64,000 nt of DNA. It comes from Zingiber officinale (taxonomy: Eukaryota; Streptophyta; Magnoliopsida; Zingiberales; Zingiberaceae). Numbering within the stretch: the stretch's first letter is position 1; every line of letters starts with the position of its first letter. This document shows, piece by piece, positions 56,632 through 64,000 of the stretch. The translations under genes were made by a program, and so were the position numbers. Where the stretch lies: assembly GCF_018446385.1 (NCBI RefSeq), contig NC_055996.1, forward strand, positions 130,000,532 through 130,064,531, read 5' to 3'. A model generated the notes under the pieces. That model did not search any database, had not been told where the DNA came from, and worked only from the letters and a program-made list of their open reading frames with translations.

Positions 56632-58479
56632 TTATGGGATAGAGAAGATGCTCCTAGGAACCCAACACCTATTTGTGCTCCTTGGATGCTCTAGGTACTC
56701 ACTAGGGATAGCTTCCCTAGATACCTTCCTAGTGACCTTGTTGGGCTTCTTAGAAGCCTTGGTCACATTTTCTAGGTCAACCCTAGGGATTTCTTCCCTT
56801 GTGACCTTCTTTGTGACCTTCTTTGACTTCTTAGAAGTCTTAGTCACATTTGTTGCAAAAATACTCTTAGGGATGACTTCCCTAATATTTTTGACTTGAC
56901 CACTAGACCTAGGGTTTGTTCCATAACTATATGGAACCCTATGGTAAGAGGGCACATCCTTCTTAGCCTTGGGTTTGTATCCCAAACTTCTATGGCCATT
57001 AGATGACCTATGTGCTCCTAGACCTAGGCTATGCTCATTTTGCCCTTTTAGGATATTTTCCATCCTTTTTAGGGTCTTTTCCATGTTATCAAGCCTTGAC
57101 CTCAAGACTTGATTTTCTATCATTAAATCCTTAGAATTTGGTTTTTCATTAAGTCCATGAGCATTTTGGTTTCTAGGCTTGTATCTAAAATCCTTAGAGT
57201 TATTGCCTAGACTTTTACCTACATTCCTAACCCTAGGAGTGATAGTCTTAGCATGTAGGGCCACATGCTTTTCCTTAAAGCCCTCATGCTTTCTATTCTT
57301 ATGGTAAATTGCATTAAAATGATAAAAGTTAGACCTATCATGCTTTTTACCATAATGTAAAGGAGTAGGCTCAATAAATGTTACCTTCTTCTTTACCTTG
57401 GAGGCTCCCCCTTGACTAGTGCCTCCTTGAGCCTTGACCTTCTTCTTCCCCTTGGGGCATTGACTACGATAATGCCCCTTTTGATTGCAAGAGAAGCATA
57501 TAATATGCTCCTTGCTCTTCTTTGTGTTGGGGATGGTCTCCTTGGGCTTCACCTTGCCCTTTTGTGCCACTTGGCCCTTCTTCTTTACTAATTTAGGGCA
57601 CTTGCTCTTGTAGTGCCCATGTTCCCTACATTCAAAGCATATAATATGATTTTTATTATTAATTGAAATATTTATACCTTTGCTTGTAGGGGTGGCAACT
57701 TTTTCTTTGGATCCGGAGGTAGAAGCTTCCTCTTGATCGGACCTTGATTCTCCTCTATTTGATTTTTCTTGACTTGTGGAGGTAGAAGCTTCTTCCTCCT
57801 CTTCTTCTCTTGACCCGGATGTAGAGGCTTCTCCTTCTTCTTGATCCGGTGTCACCAAGGATTGCTCCCCCTCAATCCTAGAGGTGGAGGCTTCATCATC
57901 TTGAATATGAAACAAGGAATATGCTCCCTCCTTGTTCCCTTCGTTGCATTCCCTTGAGGATGAAGCTTCTTGGATTTCCTCTTCTTCGGAGGTTGAGCAT
58001 CTCTCAACCTCGGAATCCTCCTCTTGGTCTTGCTCCAAAGAGTCTCCCTCTCTGGATTCTTCTTGATCTCGTACAGTGGAGGGGATCTCTTCATGAAGCT
58101 TGGCCAATTTGCTCCAAAGCTCCTTGGCATCTTCGAATTCTCCAACTTGAGCCAAGATGTGGCTAGGCAATAAGTTGACCAAAAGCTTGGTCACTTTGTC
58201 ATTTGCCTCGCCCCTTTGAATTTGCTCCGAGCTCCATCTGCTTTTCTTTAGAAGCTTGCCCTTGGAGTTCGTTGGAGCTTTGAAGCCTTCCATTAGAGCA
58301 AACCATTGCTCTATCTCCATCATAAGAAAGTTTTCGATTCTTGATCTCCAAGAATCAAATCTCGTAGAAGTGTATGGTGGAGCCACCCTTGTGTCAAATC
58401 CAAGTCCATCTTGGAATTGCATCTTGAAGTTGAGCTTGATGAAGTCTTGAACTTGAAGAATTTGCTCCAACTTCTTCAC
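56632..58479 (-). CDS. Gag polyprotein with two zinc knuckles (fossil element part)
   Basis: One open frame of 615 codons. The N-terminal third has the copia-gag pattern (RFDSWRSRIENFLMMEIEQW, then KVTKLLVNLLPSHILAQVGE and AKELWSKLAKLHEEIP). The middle is acidic and repetitive (EEEEASTS-type, about residues 140-260). Two CCHC knuckles follow: CFECREHGHYKSKC and CFSCNQKGHYRSQC. The C-terminal part is basic with a coiled coil (ENQVLRSRLDNMEKTLKRME) and a repeated KKVTKKVTREEIPR. The frame looks whole. There is no protease, integrase or reverse transcriptase. Confidence 0.85.
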   Translation of the reverse strand: MKKLEQILQVQDFIKLNFKMQFQDGLGFDTRVAPPYTSTRFDSWRSRIENFLMMEIEQWFALMEGFKAPTNSKGKLLKKSRWSSEQIQRGEANDKVTKLLVNLLPSHILAQVGEFEDAKELWSKLAKLHEEIPSTVRDQEESREGDSLEQDQEEDSEVERCSTSEEEEIQEASSSRECNEGNKEGAYSLFHIQDDEASTSRIEGEQSLVTPDQEEGEASTSGSREEEEEEASTSTSQEKSNRGESRSDQEEASTSGSKEKVATPTSKGINISINNKNHIICFECREHGHYKSKCPKLVKKKGQVAQKGKVKPKETIPNTKKSKEHIICFSCNQKGHYRSQCPKGKKKVKAQGGTSQGGASKVKKKVTFIEPTPLHYGKKHDRSNFYHFNAIYHKNRKHEGFKEKHVALHAKTITPRVRNVGKSLGNNSKDFRYKPRNQNAHGLNEKPNSKDLMIENQVLRSRLDNMEKTLKRMENILKGQNEHSLGLGAHRSSNGHRSLGYKPKAKKDVPSYHRVPYSYGTNPRSSGQVKNIREVIPKSIFATNVTKTSKKSKKVTKKVTREEIPRVDLENVTKASKKPNKVTRKVSREAIPSEYLEHPRSTNRCWVPRSIFSIP

Positions 58480-58554
58480 CCTCTAGCTTTTCTTGATATG
58501 CTTGACCCTTCCGGCGATGATTCCGGTGAAGAGCGGCCTTGCTCTGATACCACT

Positions 58555-60048
58555 TGTTAGGACCAAAAGTAGCTAGAGGGGGGAGGGGGTGAATAGCTCG
58601 TCGCGTTCGCTCGGTGCGCTTCGTTGCTTGGCGTTGCTTGTTTCTTCTTGGATGTGCAGCGGAAAATACAGAAACAAACACAAAACGCTAACACTAGGAT
58701 TTTACTTGGTATCCACCTCACAAGAGGTGACTAATCCAAGGATCCACATCAACGCACACACCCTCCACTATAAATAACACTCCTTTATGGTAACTACCAA
58801 AGGCGGAGAAGCCCTACAACATTCTCAATACAAGAAGAAGAAAGGGAAATACAAGTTAAGCAAAAGCTTACAAGATGTGCAGTAAAAACCCTAACCCTAA
58901 CTTCTTCCTCTTGCAATAGATCCGCCTCTTGACTTGGAAAGCCTCCAAGAACCTTCAAGAACTGGCGATCACGTGCTTGTAGAGAGCTGTGGAGGAGCTG
59001 GAATGAATCTGAGAAGAGCTCGTGAAGAGATGCCGAAGACCACGCTCGCCTGCGGCTTTAAACCCGACGCAACGGTCGGATCCCGATCGATTCAAATGTT
59101 CCGAATCGATCGGGGAGGCTTTGGATCGATCCACGGATCGATCCAGAGCGCCTCTGTGCTCTGGAAACGCGCCTGGATCGATCCACGGATCGATCCAGCG
59201 CTTATCACGCGAAGCAGCATCGTCCCGATCGATCGGCTGATCGATCGGGACCTCTGGATCGATCCACGGATCGATCCAGAAGCTTTCTGTTCGCTGGGAA
59301 GAATCTGGATCGATCCACTGATCGATCCACATCCTGGATCGATCCAGCACTTGGTTTTTGCCCAAAACCAAGTCCCAAACCTCCCTAACCAACATCCGGT
59401 CAACCTTGACCTGTTGGTACATCATGCCTCGCATCTGGTCACTCCCTTGACCTGCCAGGACTCCCCACCAAGTGTCCGGTCAATCCCTTTGACCCACTTG
59501 GACTTTTACTCGTCGTGCCAAGTATCCGGTCACTCCATTGACCTACTTGGACTTCCACCAGATGTCTGGTCAACCTTGACCCATCTGGACTTCCTTCCTT
59601 GCCAAGTATCCAGTCAATCCCTTTGACCTACTTGGACTTCCCAACACCAGATGTCCGATCATCCTTGATCCATCTGGATTTCCTTCCTTGCCTGGCTTCA
59701 CTCACCAGGACTTTCACCTAGCTTCACTCACTAGGGTTTTCCATTTGCCTAGCTTCACTCACTAGGACTTTCACCTGGCTTCACTCACCAGGATTTCCTT
59801 CTGCATAGCTTCACTCACTAGGACTTTCACCTGGCTTCACTCACCAGGATTTCCTTCTGCCTAGCTTCACTCACTAGGACTTCCTTCTGCCTAACTTGCC
59901 AGTTAGGACTTCCCAGTCAAGTATCCAGTCAACCTTGACATACTTGACTCTTCTTCAATCAATATCTTATTGTCAAACATCTAAACCCTAACCAAGACTC
60001 AGCTTGGTTAACCAGGTCACCCTTGACCTGAGGGATATTGCACCAACA
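58555..60048 (-). repeat. 5' LTR of the same element
   Basis: Pairs with 52795-54270. The clearest difference is a short extra palindrome block near 59228-59248 (GATCGGCTGATCGATCG type), which shows that the palindrome number changes between LTR copies. Confidence 0.9.
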
Positions 60049-60053
60049 ACTTC

Positions 60054-61082
60054 AACTCTTGTTTTTTACTTTATAAAAGTACGAGTGAAAGTATCTATGA
60101 AAGCATACTCTGGTTGATTACATCAAAACTACTACGGGATCCAACATAGTGTTTGACTCGACACTGATTGGTCGACCGATCCCTCTGAGCGATCTACTGA
60201 ACTTGCTTAATCCACCTGACTTTCTGTTCAAATGCTGCTACTTCGGGTAAGATCTTCGTTCGATCGACTGATCCCGCCGTTCGATCGACCGGACCCTCGA
60301 TGATCCCTCGCTTATCTAGTTCGATCAACCCGACCCGATCAAGTCGCTGCTTATCCACTGTTCGGTCGACTGGACCTGAAGTTCGGTCAATCGATCCCTT
60401 GGTCGAGGCTGCCCGTGAGCTGATCTGATCACTGTGGTTTGATCGACTGATCCCAACGTTTGGTTGATTGATCAAGGCAAAATCCTAACATACAAAATGT
60501 TAGTCTTCTTGTAAAACAGAGTTAGAATAATAGACAAACAATATATAAAAATTAACTTTTGACAGTCTTCAGACTGTCTGATCCTGACTTTGAGTTTCAC
60601 TAAAACTTTATGTTAAACCGACGCCTACTGTGCCCTCTTCAGGGAACGCGTCCTCACCAACTCCTCTCAGACTCAGAAGAAATTACCTTTTGTCAGATCG
60701 GTCCTCCAGACCGTCTAGATTTTTGCTCAGTGTCCGAGACTTCAGAACTTCATGCTGAACATCTGATCCACGACCCGTCCAGACTTCCACCGGGTGTCTA
60801 TGACCCCTAGAATTTTCACCTAAAGTTCTCGACTCTAGAATTTCACCTAAAGTCCTCAACTCGCTAAGACTTCGCCAGTCCCCCGGACCAAGACTTTGTT
60901 GCCTAACAGTAGTTAGGACTTTCCACCTGCTTAACCGTAGCTAGGACTTTCCTTTACCTAAGATCACTTAAGACTTTCCTGCATATTTAGTTTAACTTGT
61001 TAGACAACAAGACAGCTTAACTTTGAATCTCTTTACTATTATCACAACACAGGTTCGATCGTCTGGTGCTCCCTGCACCAAC
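60054..61082 (-). mobile_element. LTR fragments related to the neighbouring families
   Basis: The right end CCCTGCACCAACA (61082) is an LTR start on the minus strand. Stem-loop-like text (CCTAACAGTAGTTAGG near 60902) and TTCGATCGAC palindromes (60250-60480) follow in the same order as in the 52795-60048 element. A second LTR start (TGTTGGATCCCGTAGTAG on minus, near 60147) suggests two fragments. No coding region seen. Confidence 0.55.
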
Positions 61083-61569
61083 AGATGCATGGGTACTTGC
61101 AATTGCACTGGCGATGGTACTGATGACTGTGAATGAGAAGGCGCTAGCAAAGGTGCATGAGAAGATCTTGCCTAATCAGGAGGTGATGTAGGTACAATGG
61201 CAGGTGATGAATCCGACTAGCACTATAAACTTCATCTACGTCCACCCGTCGAAAGATTTGCTGAAAATTCCTATATAGGATAAAGTAAATTATAAATTTG
61301 ATGCATAATGAAGAACATTAAAAACTTACTATATTTGCTAACAACTCAGAGAATGCGAGAAAAAAATATACTAGATGCCCCTCTAATGACCTGTAGGAAA
61401 AAATACAGTGCATTAACCGATAAAATAAATAAATTTAAAATAGTATATAAAAAACTCATTGAGCTATGTGTTTGGTAAATTTGCATATTAAAATTAAATG
61501 TCCTTGTAAAAAAAGTACCTCATATGAAAAAAATATAACAACTTTTTATTAAGCTAACAAAACTTACCC
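61083..61569 (-). other. CACTA interior, Pro/Ser-rich relic
   Basis: On the minus strand parts of 61083-61260 read as a Ser/Pro-rich, low-complexity peptide (for example SHAPLLAPSHSQSSVPSPVQ), as in the N-terminal linker of CACTA second ORFs. The rest is AT-rich. Confidence 0.4.
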
Positions 61570-61573
61570 ATCA

Positions 61574-61969
61574 TCAAAAATAAAAGTCCTTATTGTTATT
61601 GTCATTATCATCCTCATCCTCGTTGTCCTCCTCCTCCTCCTCCTCTAATCCATACTCATCATCATTCTCATGTGTTTCACTTATATCCACGTTTATCACT
61701 ACTCCGTTGGGATCTCGTAAAGTTGGAATAATATATTCTTCTATTTGAAATGTTTTCATAACTTTCTCTTATTGATATACAATATTTTCCCAACGTGCAT
61801 GTGGATACACCTTCATCCTTCTGACAGGGTCAAACCAACGATTCATAAATAAGATAACTCGCATTTCTAGCCCTTGGTATTTTACCTCTATAATTTTATC
61901 TAGCAATATATAAAAATCATTGCTTGCACCTCCATCATTAGATGACTGAACACACACCTCGCTATTCAT
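61574..61969 (-). pseudogene. CACTA tnp2 C-terminal part (DUF4216-like), relic
   Basis: 61969-61769 reads DFYILLDKIIEVKYQGLEMR, then VILFMNRWFDPVRRMKVYP, the pattern DFYGxLxxIIELxYxG...VxLFKxxWFDP of DUF4216 at the end of CACTA transposases. 61759-61574 follows with PTLRDPNGVVINV and a long Glu/Asp tail (GAGGAGGAGG-type codons). The main catalytic domain is not in the window, so it cannot be active. Confidence 0.7.
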
Positions 61970-62559
61970 GGTATTTTTTTTTCTATTCCATATTCTTGAC
62001 TATAAAAAGTATATCTATTATGTAATATGCTGGCCGAGTGCATACTAATGTTTTTGGATCCTATGACAGATGGAATAGTTATTCTTGCTCAAGGTGAGCT
62101 TGATTATCTTGAACCTAAGGTTAAATACATCAATTGTTAAAAGTCTATAAACATGTAAATCAAATATAAATTTTCTACTTACATATATGATCCAGATGTA
62201 TAAGAGGGGTCCCACAGGGATTAGGGGAGGAGGCAAGGGCATTGAGGTTTTTTGACATTTGGAGGGTTTTGATTTTAAGAGGGGATATTGTTCACTTTGG
62301 AAGAGTGGGGTTGGTTTTTTCCTTCATGTTTTCCGCCGCCATTACCTCTCAAGCATGCGACCACCTCTTCTTCTCCTCTCTCGACGACCATGCCATCTCA
62401 AACCTGACAGCCTCCTCTCCTCTCGCTACCTTCGTCACCATCGGCCAGAGAGCCGCTTCCCCCCTCTCCACGCCAACCTCGGCATCGCCTCCATCGACAA
62501 CCATGCCTCCTTCCTCTCCCCTCTTTCTGCTTCAGCCAGAGGGCCTCTTTGTTATTTAA
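61970..62559. other. Flank of the CACTA relic, unassigned
   Basis: Two overlapping plus-strand frames at 62242-62564 are Ser/Pro/His-rich without motifs and are probably non-coding. No boundary of the CACTA element could be fixed here. Confidence 0.3.
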
Positions 62560-62689
62560 CTTAAATTTCAATTTAATTTAACAACTTGAAATTAATAACT
62601 TATTTAATTCAAATCTACTTAATTCTTAACCTTAATAAAAAAAAAATTTAACCTACTTATCTCCTAATTTATTTAATAGATTAATTAAT

Positions 62690-62960
62690 ATATTAATACT
62701 CTCAATCAAAATCCTTTTAAAAAAAAATCTTTAAAAAAAATCTTTTAAAAATTATTTTACAATCCTTTTAAATATTTTAAAATTTCTTAAAAATTATTTT
62801 AAAATCTTTTAAAAGTTATTTTAAAAAAAATCTTTTAAAAATTATTTTAAAATCCTTTTAAATATTATAAAATCTTCAAAAATTATTTTAAAATCTTTAA
62901 AAATTATTTTAAAAACTTTAAAAATTATTTTAAAAAATTATTTTATCACTTTTATAGAAG
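62690..62960. repeat. AT-rich minisatellite (TTTTAAAAATTATTTTAAAA)
   Basis: Ten or so units of about 20-28 bp built from AAAATC(T)TTTAAAAATTATTTT. Units differ by small indels. Confidence 0.75.
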
Positions 62961-63329
62961 AACTAAAATTTGTTTGTCAACCTATTATGGGTGGTTTATT
63001 TTTTTCATATTCGTTGTGTATGCTATGTTTTAAATTTATAAGTTTAATATCGATTAAAAATTTTAGAAAATCATATTAAACTAATTAGAACTGTAATTTC
63101 TTATTTATAGTTGTATCCATCTATAATGAAACAATGAGGTAAGTTTTATAAAACTAATGTAATGAGACCTCAAAAATTACCACCTGATCTACCACCATGT
63201 TAGAATTCAACATATAAATTATTGCATGATTCATTTCAATATACCAAATTATTATCTTTATTTTTTTAGAAAACTACTAATACTAATATATATTTATTTT
63301 CATAATAATGGAATATTTGTATTAATATT

Positions 63330-64000
63330 TGTAAAATTTTAAAAGTATTTAACGATGTAACCAAACAACTTTCTAGTGTTTATTATCTTATTGCTCATTT
63401 AATTTTATAAAAATTTCCTAGTATAGTATTAGTTTTAAATGAATATATTAATAATGAATCTTTATTTTCTTGTATATTAGCTATGAAAACTAAATAGAAA
63501 AAATATTTTTATGTTGTTTTTGAAATTTATTTAATTACATTTGCTTTATATACTAGATTTAAATTAGAAATTTTATAAGAAATGTTAACTTTGTATTATG
63601 ACACTTTAATTTCAATTAAAGATTCTTCTTCTCTTATCTCAATCTTTATAATCAATATTATGTAAAATATGAAGTACAACATAATATTTATGAAATACAA
63701 TAAACTACTAGTAGTAATTTAAAATTTATAAAAGCATAACATTTATTAAAAGAACGGACAAAATACCCAAGTTCTTTTACAACTTCTTTTAATTTTTTTA
63801 CAACTTCTTTTAATTTTAGTGAAGCAAATAATGAAAATTTCATATCTTAAAGCGATGGTCACAAAAGGCTTAAAACTTTCTCGTCCTCTTTGTGATCGCC
63901 AAAGAAATTTTAGCTTGTCCAGTGTTAACTGTTGCTGTGGAGCAGATGTTCAGTATTGATGACAAAATATTAGATGAATGACGATCGACTTTATCTCGTG
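63330..64000 (+). pseudogene. hAT transposase relic, runs off the window
   Basis: The plus strand reads FNDVTKQLSSVYYLIAHLIL, NEYINNESLFSCILAMKTK and, near the end, AKEILACPVLTVAVEQMFSI then DDKILDE-stop-RSTLSR. This is the order of a RICESLEEPER-like hAT transposase (FYxxTxxFSGxxYPT ... hAT dimerisation domain with ILAxPVxTVASExxFS...RILD). Several in-frame stops and shifts show it is dead. Upstream 62960-63330 has no clear coding match. Confidence 0.65.

Larger units (their letters stand above)
52795..60048 (-). mobile_element. LTR retrotransposon with large gag, minus orientation
   Basis: LTRs 52795-54270 and 58555-60048 (1476 and 1494 bp), nearly identical, so a young insertion. Flanked by ACTTC (52790-52794 and 60049-60053). 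The primer site reads GGTATCAGAGC on the minus strand directly beside the right LTR; a polypurine tract (AAAAAGGGGGAGAT) abuts the left LTR. The interior holds one long gag ORF and a 2.3 kb non-coding part, with no pol, so it looks whole as a structure but non-autonomous. It sits inside the CACTA transposon. Confidence 0.92.
48685..62240 (-). mobile_element. CACTA (En/Spm) transposon, broken up by LTR insertions
   Basis: The left terminus CACTAAAAAAAATG begins at 48685, followed by 0.55 kb of subterminal repeats. Two coding relics lie on the minus strand in the order expected for a CACTA element: a DUF4216-like end of tnp2 (61969-61574) and a Transposase_24-like second ORF (about 52700-52190). 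Between and around them sit LTR elements (49552-51834 and 52795-61082). No right-hand TAGTG terminus or main tnp2 domain was found, so the right end is truncated or beyond recognition. Confidence 0.65.

Noticed and set aside
62242-62564. Two overlapping Ser/Pro-rich ORFs on plus
   Set aside because: Low-complexity CT-rich DNA with no motif; too little to call a gene.

Overview
The window is plant nuclear DNA: spliced genes with GT-AG introns, AT-rich intergenic sequence and a heavy load of nested LTR retrotransposons plus CACTA and hAT DNA transposons. The repeat style and the gene sequences suggest a monocot, perhaps of the ginger order; that is inference, not proof. Five host loci were found: the cytosolic phenylalanyl-tRNA synthetase alpha subunit (18 coding exons, 10280-19690, +), a BKI1-like receptor-kinase inhibitor reading in three frames (21389-22115, +), a small two-EF-hand protein (23570-23863, -), a plastid-type DnaJ zinc-finger protein in three exons (25508-28788, -) and an abscisic acid 8'-hydroxylase of the CYP707A family in nine exons (44255-46393, -).

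Layout. 1-2761: right part of a gag-bearing LTR element. 2762-3529: repeat debris. 3530-10348: four tandem copies of a ~1.2 kb unit, each holding the 5' flank and first ~22 codons of the synthetase gene; only the last copy leads into the real gene, and the third is split by a 2.4 kb solo LTR. 10280-28788: the gene-rich part. 29790-35900: an array of imperfect palindromes, split by a gag-only LTR element (30082-33359). 35930-43560: a three-level nest of LTR elements. 44255-46540: CYP707A. 48685-62240: a CACTA transposon in minus orientation, broken up by several LTR insertions, the largest being 52795-60048. 63330-64000: decayed hAT transposase running off the end.

The genes do not form a pathway. 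BKI1 (brassinosteroid signalling) and CYP707A (abscisic acid breakdown) are both hormone-related but 22 kb apart, with no sign of joint control.

The most unusual signals are: (1) the reiterated promoter and start-codon region of the synthetase gene, with three 23-codon decoy ORFs; (2) at least six LTR families that each carry their own short palindrome, repeated and placed just upstream of the LTR TATA box; (3) a run of stem-loops in one LTR family whose two arms change together; and (4) a duplicated splice donor in the DnaJ-type gene that would add exactly 29 codons in frame. All exon boundaries were read by eye from splice signals and remembered family sequences, without transcripts or alignments.
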